Below, in pieces: positions 10,590 to 20,951 of a stretch of DNA of 64,000 nt (positions are counted from its first letter, which is position 1; the number at the start of each line of letters is the position of its first letter). This DNA is from Hydractinia symbiolongicarpus (lineage: Eukaryota; Cnidaria; Hydrozoa; Anthoathecata; Hydractiniidae): the NCBI RefSeq assembly GCF_029227915.1, contig NC_079881.1, positions 17,895,501 through 17,959,500 on the forward strand, in the 5' to 3' direction. The translations under genes and the position numbers were made by a program. Under the pieces are notes generated by a model. That model did not search any database and had not been told where the DNA came from. It saw nothing but the letters and a program-made list of their open reading frames with translations.

Positions 10590-10842
10590 TAATTTTGTAA
10601 AATATTTGTTGCAGAAGGTGGGGACACGTGCAACATTTGCTCCACAACAAATTTTTCAGCACATTTTGTCCCCGGAGCACGGGAGCAAAATAGATTCAGA
10701 TCTATTTTGTCCCCGAAGTTGTGGAGCAAAATGTTTGCTCCATGCAACATTTTTTTGCTGCATTGCAGTGAAAAATAGGCATGGGACACGAGTAATTTTT
10801 TTTATGCGCGTGCTATGCAGCAATGTTGCATAGCACGCGCAT
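10590..10842. repeat. Subterminal palindromes at the right end of the Harbinger element
   Basis: 10804-10842 is a perfect 16-bp stem (ATGCGCGTGCTATGCA) with a 7-nt loop. Just inside it, at about 10680-10735, AGCAAAATAGAT is followed by its inverted copy ATCTATTTTGT, and the motif GCTCCA/TGGAGC recurs several times. These are probably binding sites for the MADF protein or transposase (inference). Confidence 0.75.
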
Positions 10843-11001
10843 GAAAATGTTCCTCGTGGCGCCTTAGCTTAAATTGTAAGTGTTGTAAATTCAAAAAATG
10901 TTCTAATGTTTATGTGTATAATTTCAAAAGTTCTATGTGAGTAAATATTCAGCAACTGTCGATTAAATAAACCAACGATCAATAATTATATCCAACAATA
11001 A

Positions 11002-11019
11002 ATCCGGCTCGGTGGACCA
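11002..11019 (-). other. BEL primer-binding site
   Basis: On the coding strand TGGTCCACCGAGCCGGAT starts one base after the 5' LTR. Its complement ends ...GGACCA, as expected for a tRNA 3' end. The CCGGCTCG..GGACCA end resembles tRNA-Tyr, but the isoacceptor was not established. Confidence 0.75.
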
Positions 11020-11020
11020 A

Positions 11021-11216
11021 TGTTTTATCCACAATTATAATCAGAGGACTGTATAATAAGAATACGAGTTTTCGGGGGTATCAACCAAAGAGAACAACCT
11101 CGTTCAACAAGAAGTAAAATCTAATTAAGCTCTTCAAAAATATAAACAGAAAAATATATACAAAAGTGAGCGCACGTGTAAAGGTCACGTGTTCAAGTCA
11201 CATGGTCAATTCAACA
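11021..11216 (-). repeat. BEL 5' LTR
   Basis: Identical to the copy at 1960-2155 except for one A-to-G difference near the right end. Followed at 11217-11221 by the CCTTT duplication and then by the right end of the Tigger element. Confidence 0.95.
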
Positions 11217-11359
11217 CCTTTGTATGAAAACCCTACTTACAAGGAAATTCGAATAAGTAGGACGCCCGCTAAGTAGTACACTTTATTTCGGTCCCTTGAG
11301 TGTCCCACTTATCGAGAGTATACTGTAATACGTTTTTCAAAATAAATAGATTTCCAGAA

Positions 11360-12700
11360 AAGAAATTCCATGATTTCGCAGGTTTTTAAAGAATTTGCAA
11401 TATTAAAATGCTGCGAAGTATAAGTTGATTTGTATATTTGTGAATTAACTAGAAGATGAATGCAGTGGTTATTTATTTTTAATTTAAAGGCTGTGCCTTG
11501 TGAAACTTTAAGGTGAACATTTTGTGGAAGACCATGACATGACATATACTGGTGGAACTGATTTTTGTTGTTTTAGATGTTATAACTGGAACTTTTTTTT
11601 GACATTTTATGTTAATTTTGTGAGGACATGCACAGAAGAAGAATTAGATTTTACACCTTGCAAGCTGTATTTTTCTATATTCTGTATAAATTCTTACCAG
11701 AAAAGACTGTGTGCGACATACCGAAGTGACTGATCTTTCTTGATTTAAATGCGTTCCAAATCGTAGTTTTTTAATGGGTAAGGACAACATACAAAAATGT
11801 CAAAAGAACTGATTTTTGGTGAATCAGAAGTACTTCCTATAACCATTTTTTTTTACACTTTGTGAAGCTTTTGTGGGGAAAAAGTGTATGCAATATCATC
11901 GAAATAAGTGATTTTTGTTGCAAACAAAAAAATATTGTTCTAGAGGGCATATGCAATAGATATACCAAAATAATTAAATTTTGAGCACTTTGATTTTGTC
12001 GTTAACCTCTCATCTTTTACATTTTGATTAAACTATTATGGGAGGCAGTCGGTATGAAATAGACCAAAATAAGAGAACTTAGTTTTATTCAGAATTTGTA
12101 TTTTGTGTTGCAAATGTGGTGCAAACTGTTGTTTCTTTGCGTTTCTAGTTTGACTTTCGTGTATTAGTTTTACACCATACCAGCTGTTATTTTTTTTATA
12201 TATATTATGTAAACATTTTTAAGAGACAAATGTATGAGATTTGATATTTAATGTAAGATTTTTGTTAATTTAGGGCTTACAAACCGTTCTTTTCTGCAAA
12301 GTTTGGTGAAAAAAGACCGTATGCAATATATCTAAAAATTGATAATTTATCCTTGCAAACCAATTTTTACATTTAAGATCAAATTTTCTGTTAGAGGCAC
12401 TAAGCAATATTTGAACTGTTGTTAACTGTTTATTCTTCACATTTTGTGTAAACCTTTGGCAGGGTGAATTGTGCAATTGTATAACCAATTTGAATAGAGA
12501 TTTGTGTTTGACATGTTGCTAAATGTGGTTGTTAAGATATTAGTGATCAGCTTTTCTTGTTTTACACATCTGGATTTGGATTATATGGGAAGGATGTATT
12601 TTGAGATGCTTTGGTCAACGTTTTTCTGAATAATTTTCGCATTGTAAGCGGAAGTAATTTTAGAAGCTTTATTGTTTAAGTTGACAAATATACTGCAGTT
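11360..12700 (+). repeat. Degenerate repeat array related to the interior of the large Helitron
   Basis: This stretch matches 52550-53000 in the same orientation. Shared phrases include ATAAATTCTTACC, ACTGATTTTTGTTGAATCAG, AATCAGAAGTA and GTCGTTCACCTCTCATCTTT-like text. Within it a phrase such as TTTTGTGTAAAC ... ATGCAATAT ... ACTGATTTTTG recurs every 110-150 bp, so it is itself an ancient tandem array. I see no coding sequence and no Helitron termini here, so it is an internal fragment. Confidence 0.6.
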
Positions 12701-12921
12701 GTTGGACACCTTCAATTTTGTTAGCCAATAATAATGCAGACTGTAAAATTTATACTGCTATGTTGTTTAAATTTCGATGCGTGTATATCCATTACTTGGA
12801 TTAAATGAGAAATACAGTGGTATGCAGCTAGTTATTATAGTAATAAATTTACAGGTGTACAAATACAAAATATGTATAACGTCTATTTACAGTCTCTTCG
12901 TGTTTATGTCTTCAAAGGTTT

Positions 12922-13293
12922 TCAAGAGCATTTTTCCATTATATAGCCAAATAAGTAGCAACAACCTGCAAGTAAGGCAAAACCAACGATGGAAACAACG
13001 ACGTATAGCACATAATATCCGATTTGTACACCGAAACTAACTTTTCCACCACTTTTACCGCCTTTACCACCTTTTTTTCCACCTCCTTTGCTTCCACCTC
13101 CTCTGCGAGCTAGTGCCAGTGGTGTCCTGTCATTTGGATAAGTTGTTTGTTCGTGTTCTTGATCTTGCGTTGTCGTTGATTTGGTAGTGTTTATAATACG
13201 TTTGTCTACGCCGTTGTTGTCTCGTCTTAGAGCATGTTCTGATGATAAATTAATGCAGCATGCTAACCAGACAAATAGAAGTAAAGAGACCAT
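12922..13293 (-). CDS. Small secreted/membrane protein, Gly/Lys-rich with C-terminal transmembrane segment
   Basis: A 123-residue single-exon ORF. The N-terminus MVSLLLFVWLACCINL is a clear signal peptide, followed by a probable cleavage region and dibasic sites (LRR, DKR, ARR). The middle is hydrophilic and Thr/Asn-rich. Residues about 65-85 are a Gly/Lys tract (GGGSKGGGKKGGKGG). The C-terminus is one long hydrophobic helix (YYVLYVVVSIVGFALLAGCC) ending in a short cysteine-containing tail. I do not recognise a family. It may be a type I membrane protein, or a precursor whose basic glycine-rich part is released at the RR site (inference). A TATA-like box lies about 78 bp upstream. No transposon signature surrounds the ORF, which supports a real host gene. 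Confidence 0.7.
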   Translation of the reverse strand: MVSLLLFVWLACCINLSSEHALRRDNNGVDKRIINTTKSTTTQDQEHEQTTYPNDRTPLALARRGGGSKGGGKKGGKGGKSGGKVSFGVQIGYYVLYVVVSIVGFALLAGCCYLFGYIMEKCS

Positions 13294-13370
13294 TTCTATT
13301 GTTAAGTTTTTATTTTTGCCTATGTTGTATTTATGTGTACGTTTTAAGTTTCTGAATTCGATGCACGTAT

Positions 13371-13379
13371 ATTTATATA
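13371..13379 (-). promoter_or_regulatory. TATA-like box of the small secreted-protein gene
   Basis: On the minus strand the sequence reads TATATAAAT, about 78 bp upstream of the ATG at 13293, with an AT-rich, ATG-free stretch between. The distance fits a short 5' UTR. Confidence 0.45.
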
Positions 13380-13419
13380 CATTTAATTGCTTATGCAGCT
13401 TTTTTCAATGAAGGGTAAG

Positions 13420-14260
13420 TACGAACAAGAAGGAAATATAAGGTAATGGTTGCCAAAGATAGTATGACAATTTGCGGTTAGAATAACATTTTTAATTGCA
13501 CAGAAATGGATGCCAACATGTCATGCCTTGTCACATGAGCCCTTCAACTAAAGTTGCTAAATCTTAATTATATTTTTACAGTTAATTAGAAGGTCCCGAT
13601 GATTTCAAAAAACTCCCCACGAGTAGTGCCTATGAATTTTGTTTGTTTTTTTCTTGTTTTTTCTTTGTTTTTTTAGGAAGTTAAAGTAGAAAACCATTAA
13701 CATAAAGATAACGATTTTGAATGACTGTGTGTATTTACAAGGACATTAACGTGGCATGACAGGCAAGGGAGTGATAAATGATTTGTAGAACTTATCAAAA
13801 TGTTTTTCTTGTTTTGTTTAGTTGATATCTTTCCTTACAATTGCTATTCGTTTCTATGTTTGTTTTTTTAGTTGTTTACTTTCCGCCAGTGAATTTCATT
13901 CGAATGAGAGAACGAAAATTTTAACGCTGATCTGTTTATGTCAAAATACGTTTTTCAACTTAGAGCATAACCACGCAAATAAATGTAGTACTTAACCTCA
14001 GACTGAATAAGTGAAGTAGAGATAGAGTAAAGTAAAAGAAGTGAAGTAAGGTAAAGTGAGCAGAGTATATCGGAATAACGGAAAAGTTATCATCCACGGG
14101 GATTCTACTCCTACAGCTGGCTTTCAATTTCTCCGACGTTAAGTTTGCGACATCACTCCAAGAGATGCGTATAGCGTTGCTCTAACCTGCTTGTCTGCCA
14201 CGAAAGCCAGTTTGCGGTCAGCAGATAGCTCCAAATGAGCTGTCAACATTACATTTAAAG
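13420..14260. other. Noncoding sequence upstream of the small secreted-protein gene
   Basis: AT-rich, with no ORF of protein-like composition. A short stretch at about 14010-14060 is a degenerate GTGAAGTAGAG/GTAAAGTAAAAG purine repeat. Nothing else recognised. Confidence 0.4.
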
Positions 14261-14262
14261 TA

Positions 14263-14333
14263 CGCTGGAGTGGGGACTGTAACCTGTAACCTTCCGATTA
14301 AAGCTAAATGCGTTACCACTGCAATATCTCCGC
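14263..14333 (-). ncRNA. tRNA-like sequence (SINE head or tRNA pseudogene)
   Basis: The minus strand shows a tRNA-like layout: 5' GCGGAG and 3' CTCC(A)GC able to pair with one bulge, an A-box-like TTGCAGTGGTAACGC, and a B-box-like GGTTACAGTCC about 35 nt later. The B box departs from GGTTCRANYCC at one or two positions and the anticodon stem has a mismatch. It is more likely a tRNA-derived SINE head or a decayed tRNA than a working gene. Confidence 0.4.
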
Positions 14334-14339
14334 TTTCTT

Positions 14340-15473
14340 TCGATAAATAATTCAGCATGAGTGTAAGTTGGTAAAGGGTGGAAAAGTTAAACGTCCTTTG
14401 GGAAAATGTTGTAAATAGATACCTGGCAAAATTTTATATGGACTTCTGCTTTGTGTTCCTATCATCTAATAAATAATTTCAACTAAACTAAACACACTGT
14501 GTTTTAAGTGCACTACAATTGGCTTTTAATCCCCAACCTAAGGACAACTAAGGAAGTGTTAGTTTTTGTAAAATTTCCTATGAACAGTTCATTAACGTAT
14601 TTCCTTCGCGCAACAGTTTCAAGTTGGTCAAGGAACCTTAGATAACAACAAAACACAGTGAAAAACGTGTATAATATAAAGCCTAGTTGGGTGTCCTACA
14701 AATACCCTATTTTATTTCGCTGGTAGAGCTGTGCTTAAAAACCTTACTAAAAATGAGACGGTTTAATCAACACTGCATCGCAAAAAAACAAGAGGGAAAT
14801 CCTTAGTTCTTAGTAAGACCTTAGTTCTTAGTAAGACATTTTTAACTTTACAGGATTGGTATTGTAATTTTAGTAAAATACCCCACACTATTTTCTACAA
14901 GCTGATTGTTTTACCTCTTGACCTAATATGTTTCCAAGGTTGAACCTACCTTTTATTTTGAACACTAGACAGGTTATTTCCTATTAAAAACACTAGTTAA
15001 TATTATTGTTTTACAAATGACTTGTAATTTAATGAATATTATATAATTACTTCTCAAGTGGCTATAATTTCATCCTGGTTAATCCCTGGGATCATTGGAG
15101 CATTAAAATTAATTTGTTTCTCTTACGAGTATAGTTTAGCTCCCGACGAGGAAGCATAGACGGTGAGGAATGATGCATTGCTCACCTTAAGCACTATCTT
15201 TAAAAAATAATTACATATTTAATTTTTCAGGACATTTAAGGCGCGAATAATTAAAGCTTCTTTAATGAAATAGGCAACGCAATGTTAATTTTTCGCAACT
15301 TTGTTTGCCCGTGTAGTTATTTACAACAAAGAAACTGCATCGAAGGAACAATAAAAGTTAATTAACCATGAATTTTGCATAAAAAACTTTTTAAATTAAA
15401 CTTTTGAACTACGCAAAAGACAAAATAAAAATAAAACTTTAAAATAGCGTAGCAAAAAGATCAGAGAGCTGTG
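14340..15473. other. Noncoding AT-rich sequence
   Basis: No gene recognised. A short direct duplication (AGTTCTTAGTAAGACCTT, then AGTTCTTAGTAAGACAT) lies at about 14803-14842. A CTCACCTTAAGC/GGTGAGGAATGATGC stretch near 15160-15200 may be the end of an old MITE. Confidence 0.35.
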
Positions 15474-15804
15474 CGCAATTTCGTGCGTGGTTAACACAAG
15501 TCGCTTTTGACGCACGAACAGACAGACGGAATACGGCTATTATTAAAGAGACTAGTTGGTCACCTGTGGAAATATCCACGGGGTCGCCCGTCTTTTATAT
15601 ATCGCATTTTGTGTTTCCGTAACAGGACGCGTCTTTCGCGGACAGACAGACAAAATACGGCTATTATTAAAGAGACTAGTCGGTGGCCCGTGGAAGAAAT
15701 CCACGGGGTCGCCCGTCCTTTATATATCGCATTTCGTGTTTCCGTAACACGACTTTTTTCTCGCGCACAAACAGACAGACGGTATACGGCTATTATAATA
15801 GAGA
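15474..15804 (-). mobile_element. Tandem mini-Helitrons (two full units, one partial)
   Basis: Read on the minus strand, unit 15676-15804 (129 bp) and unit 15552-15675 (124 bp) each start TCTC..TAATAATAGCCGTAT, continue through a GTCTGTCTG tract, and end in a hairpin CCGTGGA..TCCACGG, then about 10 bases, then CTAG. The two units abut as CTAG|TC. A third, partial unit precedes them at about 15474-15551. The outer boundary at 15805 follows the A|T insertion rule. A 5' TC, a 3' hairpin plus CTAG and no target duplication are Helitron hallmarks. There is no coding capacity. Confidence 0.8.
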
Positions 15805-15829
15805 TGTACTGTATTTTATTTAAAGCATA

Positions 15830-16740
15830 TGCATAATAAATTTAAAAATAGTTCCAAGCATATGGCAAGTTACCTTAAAAAATGAATCCAGCGAGAGTTA
15901 ACTTTCACAAGAGTTAAGGTTCATATTTTTCGAATTCGCAGAAATTAAATGTCAAAACTTAAAGCACAGAAGTTTGGTTGTATCCCAAGCCGTTTATTTT
16001 TTAGCCAATATCTAGATCTAAAGCTGCCTAATGGTTGCTTAACTTTATTCAACTATTTTTGGCCATTTATATACTTGTATAGGACTGAAATTGCTATTTT
16101 TTTTAACTTCAGTTGATTACGAATATCGCAAGAATAAAGTTTTTTGACAGATTAAAAACTACAAAATATAGTTTCTTGAGATTTTTATTCTTTTTTCAGT
16201 ACTTACTGATTAAGTAAAACCAACAAACCCCATTTTTTAATTTTCAGACAAAGGAAACTGTTAAAATTCGTGAAAACATGACCTTCATATTTGATTCCCT
16301 ATAAACAATTTAATGTTGATTCTTTTGTTATTTCAATAACAATGAATCACAAACAACATTTACACGTAGTGAAGATCTCGAATTATATGAGAAGTGGAGC
16401 TATAGAAATATCTCTACAACATTGACAGTAACACTTAGCGATGTATTCCTCCTCAATGGCTGCATGATCTTTTCTTCATATTAATAGCTGTTGTCTTTCT
16501 GTCGACTAAAGCTGATTCATGCAAAACTACTCAGAAAATCTTTGAACTAGAAATAACAAATGTGATATATTTTTATCGACTGTGCTACGACGTGCCATAG
16601 TTGGGGGATTTTCTACGGGATTTCCCGCAACAATTATATTGTTAAATTTATTGTTGTGATTTGCAATTATAATTAAAAATGTGTAATTAAGGTATTTGAA
16701 TTGTCACGTTTCTTTTCGTTTCTTTTTCGTTTTTTTTTTT
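15830..16740. other. Noncoding sequence
   Basis: AT-rich, with no ORF or repeat end that I can support. Confidence 0.35.
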
Positions 16741-16744
16741 CTTG

Positions 16745-16800
16745 CAGAAGATTTTATCCTATTTTTGATAAAATCTTCTGTTCTTTCTATAATGAAAGAA
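16745..16800. other. Two adjacent perfect hairpins
   Basis: 16745-16758 CAGAAGATTTTATC pairs perfectly with 16767-16780 GATAAAATCTTCTG (14-bp stem, 8-nt loop). Immediately after, TTCTTTC and GAAAGAA (16781-16800) form a second 7-bp stem with a 6-nt loop. A T-rich tract precedes them. They could be a terminator-like structure, a small RNA precursor or an old foldback end. Function unknown. Confidence 0.5.
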
Positions 16801-17454
16801 GTCTTGAGAATTTATTACCTCTAAACTGACCTGGAAATCTTCATAGGAATAGTTAGCTATAATCGTGAAGGTAATGTAATGAAACATCTATGAAACTATT
16901 GATATTTTCTTAGAATTGCTATTATCAAATCGATGTACCCCTTGTCAATGCGGAATTCATGCGGTAAAAATTATTCCAATCAAAGCGACAACTTTCGGGC
17001 TACGCGAGACAATCCGCGATTTTAGTGTTAGGTAATATTTAATTGTTTCGCACTAGTTGAATTTATTTTCGGGAAATTACTGGGATATGATATATTTATA
17101 AATGACCTGCTTCAATTAGATTTTTGTCCTTGATTAATACTTCGCATAAAAAAAGTATAAGCGATATAAAATTTTGTTTATAGGAAGGTTAAAACAATGA
17201 TTCATCTTCATCGGTCCATCCGCTTTATTTAACTAAATATATATACTGTATCTTTTCATTAACATTGATAAATGTTTTGTCTGAGAGAAGTGTGTTTTTT
17301 TAAGAGAAATATTTCTTCTTGAAAGGTAGTAAAACCTAAATTAATATTATACCGAGTTGACTTAAAATGCACGTTATTTAAAAATTAAAATAAATTTCCG
17401 CGAGCATTCCAGAACAAAATTTTGCAAATAATTGAAACAAATATCGATCTACAG

Positions 17455-19237
17455 CTAATAAGAAGAACCAAACGCGTCCTGGTAAGACAAATTATCGAGG
17501 CGATGGCAATAAGAAAATAGTTGAAACCATTGCTAGTACTTCAAAGATTCAAAGTGAAACTTTTATAGAAGATATAAGTGAACCATGTAACACCAGTGCT
17601 AAAAAGATAAGGAAAAGTTTATAATGTGAATCAGTCAGTGAATCAGTCTTTTTTTTATGCACTTCCGACTACTGAAACTTATGTTTGTACAATACTCTTC
17701 TTGCGAACATTGTTCAAAGTGACACTTCTTCATGATGAGCACAAACGTATGGGATTTTCTATTTCAATTAAAGTTGTCTGTGATAACTGTAGGTTTGAGG
17801 ATCAATTTAACTCTTCTCCTGTGGTGGAAAAAAATATTCCATCACCCATCAATATTACATGCTCGGGAAGTTAATACTCGCAGCGCCATGGCATTTCGGG
17901 AAATCGGTAGACGCAGGGATGCTATGGTAACTTTTACGACAATAGCGAACATGTCGCCTCCTTTAACAAAAGACAATTTTGAAGCTGTTAACAGAAAATT
18001 ATATGATGCATACAAAGATGCTGCTTCAGCAAGTACAGCTAATGCCGCATCAGAGGTTAGAGACAAAATATTGCCTGAAAACGTTGCTGGTGATGTAATC
18101 GATTGCGGCGTGTCTATTAATGGCACTTGGCAGCGTAGAGGGTATGCATCGCTTAATGGTATAGTTGCTGCAATAAACCATGAAAACAGCAAAGTGATTG
18201 ATGTTATTGTACTTTCAAAATTCTGCAAGGGATGTCAAGTGTGGCAAAAGCGTGAGGGAACTTTAGAAAATGATCATGGAAGACAACTCATGTTTGTAAG
18301 GCAATCACACAGGTTCGGCCGGATCGATGGAATCTGCTGGTGCTATAGAGTTATTCTCTTCCTTACTTTAGAAATACAACCTTCGGTACTCAAAATACCT
18401 TGAAGATGGAGACACTGGTAGATAGTGCTAAGTGATACGATCTAATTCCGATAAAATTAGAATGTGTCGGCCATTATCAAAAGCGTACTGCAACTCCATT
18501 GCGTCAAAAAAGGAAAGATCTGAAAGGTCAGAAATTGTCTGATGGTAAAGGAATATCAGGAAGAGGACGCCTAACTGACAAAACTATCAATACCCTTCAG
18601 AATTATGTAGGAATGGTAATCAGACAGATAACTGGCGGTATCTTAGAAATGCGTAATTTTGTGATTGCCACCTTTTTACATTGCACAGACTTTGAGTCTG
18701 AATACTACCGTCATTCATTTTGTACAAAAAGCAAGGATAGTTGGTGCAAGTATCAGTCTGATCATGCTACTGGAGAGAAAACGTACAAGAAAAAAACTTA
18801 ACTTGCCAGTTGCAATTCAAGAAACAATCAAACCTATATTTCAAGGTCTTACTGATACTGATATGCTCAAAATATGTTTGCGTGGGATGACACAAAACGC
18901 TAACGAGTCTTACAACCAACTGATATGGAACCGGTATCCAAAAAATATTTTAACATTAAAAGCAGTAGTCGAAATGGCTGTGAATTCATCTATTATTGTT
19001 TATAATGATGGCTTTTTAGCACTAGCTGCAGTTTTTAAAATTTTACGTATTCCGTCCGGTCATTATTTTGCTATTGGCGCTAAGAATAAGAATGCGCAAC
19101 GCATCAAAAACATGGAACGAAAATCCTTAACGGTTGTTAAAAAGAGAAGGAAAATAATGAGATCTATTAATAAAGGATTTATTGACAAAACAAGAGAGAA
19201 TAAAGGCGGTGATGCACACAATACTGGAAATTTTTAA
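17455..19237 (+). pseudogene. Mutator/Kolobok-like transposase, frameshifted
   Basis: Pieces in several frames together follow a cnidarian 'Mutator-like transposase domain' protein. An N-terminal tail (ANKKNQTRPGKTNY, about 17456) comes first. It is followed by AREVNTRSAMAFREIGRR (about 17865), then the conserved core VIDCGVSINGTWQRRGYASL (about 18098-18155) with the first catalytic Asp candidate, and VIVLSKFCKGC. After two or more breaks come GRGRLTDKTINTLQNYVGM (18560), KDSWCKYQSDHATGEK (18733), and LRGMTQNANESYNQLIWNRYPKN (18880) to the stop at 19237. At least three frame changes and in-frame stops make it non-functional. Assignment rests on recognised motifs. Kolobok versus Mutator naming is uncertain. 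Confidence 0.8.
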
Positions 19238-20217
19238 CATTTATTCTTTAAATTTTATTATATACTTTCTTTAAACACGTTTTTCTCAAATTCCTTTTTT
19301 TTTGCCAATGTCCGTTCCAAGAACATAAATATTTTGGGATGTACTTGAGCTTTTGACCTGAAATTTTCAGGGTAAATTCATATTATATTTATGCAGGACC
19401 CCATTAATTTGTAGGCTTTTAACACAGCGCTTCTTATTTTATGATGCAATATTTTTTTCACAAAACATTGGAAATATGTACCGTATCGTTTCATTTAATG
19501 CCATTATGGAATTTCTTAAGATATTTTTTTGTAAAAAAATGGGGGCCCTGCAACTACGTATTACCTTCATTATTGCTAAATTTAAAAGCTTTTTATTTAC
19601 TTTTAGCTTAGATATCCTTGTTTTAATTAGGGACATTTTTTACCATTTCTTTGCTGATTAAGCAAAATTTTCAGGTCTAAATATTTTAAAAATATCGCCA
19701 AAATAATTTTGTGATTTTTTTTAATATGTTCTTGCCAAATTTGCCCCTAGAAACACTATATTACAAAAGATCATTGTAATGGGGTATACCACCTTAAGTA
19801 GATTGTGGTATTCTAACAAAGCTTTTAATGACGCCTAAAAATTATTACCTTTTATGGCATACTATAATGGTGTAAAGTTTGGTTCCATTTAAGACTTTTG
19901 TGGGAAGCAATCTTGAAATATTCATCATTTTAAACTTTTGGTAAGAACTCGCAATTTTGCGAAATTTTAATTCCAAACTGTAAAAAATACATATTAGTTT
20001 TCTTGAATCGAAATAATGATTAAATAAAAATATCTCTATACACAGATTATTTGCCTTTTTTCAGCCTTTTGTCGCAACACATTGACGCGTAAGAATTTTA
20101 CTTTTTGAATAATTAATCTTTAGTTGACTATGACACAGACAAATTTTTGGACTGGTTTTGATTGACTTTTTTTTGTTTGTTCTCCGTATTTGTCTTGTAA
20201 AAAAGTCTGAACATACT
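19238..20217 (+). other. 3' flank of the Mutator/Kolobok-like element
   Basis: AT-rich noncoding sequence. GGGGTATACCACC followed by TTAA at about 19779-19796 may be the right terminus (TTAA is the duplication expected of Kolobok). No matching left terminus was found, so the element's limits are not established. Confidence 0.35.
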
Positions 20218-20221
20218 TTAA

Positions 20222-20951
20222 CCCTATTCGGTCCGGGGGGCGGATTCCGCCCCCTGACGGCTTTTTATAAATAACTCCTTATTGCTATGTTATATGGCTA
20301 TGAAACTGTTGAATTTCAATACTTATCTATTAGACACCTGCATGCTAAATTTTTAAGTCCAATACCTTTCAGAGGCTTTGATATTGGCCATTACTCGAAA
20401 CTACCCCTAAAAATCTCTATGAAATCCTTATAACGGGTAAAATTTAATAACTCCTGTTAGGATTATCCTTAGAACTTGAAACTTGCAACACAACTTTTTT
20501 TATTAAGAAGAATCATTTTGCATAATTTGGACATGTGATTAATCCGATTTCCCGATTTTGTCGGATTTTACCCGAAAATCAGAAAAAACCCGTATTTCCG
20601 GGCAATTTTTGGCAATTTTTTATGCGATCCACGTAAAAACCGGAAAATATGTTAAATAACTTTTATTTAGCTTTCAGAAACTTTAAACAGAATGCAAAAA
20701 TTCGATCTGGAACAAAAGTAAATTAATTTTAAGCAGATAGTGTCATTTTTTACAAATTTCAAGCTTGTGATGACGTCACCAAAAATGTGCTGACGCAAGC
20801 AAAAATTTATTGATGCTGTTTTGTTCCTTTTATGACGTACTATAAGTGTGCCAAGTTGGAGTCAATTTGAACAACCCTATGAAAAGTTATTGAGGGGGGG
20901 GGGGGGGGGGGGGCGGATTAATTTGTTCGAAAAACCCCGGACTGAGTAGGG
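20222..20951. mobile_element. MITE with TTAA target duplication (piggyBac-like ends)
   Basis: The ends CCCTATTCGGTCCGGGG (20222) and the complement of CCCCGGACTGAGTAGGG (ending 20951) are imperfect inverted repeats flanked by TTAA on both sides (20218-20221 and 20952-20955). The 730-bp interior has no ORF and contains a long G run (about 20893-20914). TTAA plus CCCT ends suggest mobilisation by a piggyBac-type transposase. Related sequences begin at 25871 and 35384. Confidence 0.75.

Larger units (their letters stand above)
7757..10869 (+). mobile_element. PIF/Harbinger DNA transposon inside the BEL leader
   Basis: Inverted termini AGCTAAGGCGCCACGAGG (7757 inward, complement ending at 10869) are flanked by TAA at 7754-7756 and 10870-10872, the 3-bp TWA duplication typical of PIF/Harbinger. 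It carries the classical gene pair: a DDE transposase (plus) and a MADF/Myb-like DNA-binding protein (minus), convergently arranged. Both frames are open over full length, so this copy may be autonomous. Each end also forms a strong palindrome. It was inserted after the BEL element, since it interrupts the BEL leader. Confidence 0.93.
1960..11216 (-). mobile_element. BEL/Pao-type LTR retrotransposon, interrupted by a Harbinger element
   Basis: Two 196-bp direct repeats (1960-2155 and 11021-11216), TG..CA bounded, flank a minus-strand coding region. The order is gag (DUF1759-like), zinc knuckles, aspartic protease, reverse transcriptase, RNase H, integrase and a DUF5641-like tail. This single-polyprotein order with a Pao-type peptidase is diagnostic of BEL/Pao. 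The target duplication CCTTT lies at 1955-1959 and 11217-11221. A primer-binding site adjoins the right LTR. The LTRs differ at one position (A/G in ATGATC versus ATGGTC), so insertion looks recent. Two reading-frame breaks (near 6815 and 5505) and a 3.1-kb Harbinger insertion in the leader make this copy non-autonomous as read. Confidence 0.95.
366..11325 (+). mobile_element. pogo/Tigger-like DNA transposon, outer shell of a nest
   Basis: Both ends carry an inverted repeat beginning CAGTATACTCTCGATAAGTG (366-385, and its complement ending at 11325). They are flanked by TA at 364-365 and 11326-11327, the target duplication expected of Tc1/mariner-pogo elements. Subterminal motifs of the type GGATAACTAGGACGCCGGC recur at about 392-520 and, in variant form, at 11250-11300. 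The coding remnant at 627-1813 has CENP-B-type DNA-binding domains, which supports a Tigger assignment. Without the BEL insertion (1960-11221 including one TSD copy) the element would be about 1.7 kb. It lacks the DDE nuclease domain, so this copy cannot mobilise itself. Confidence 0.9.

Noticed and set aside
20893-20914. G-run as a G-quadruplex regulatory element
   Set aside because: A single uninterrupted homopolymer inside a MITE, variable between copies. No evidence for regulation.
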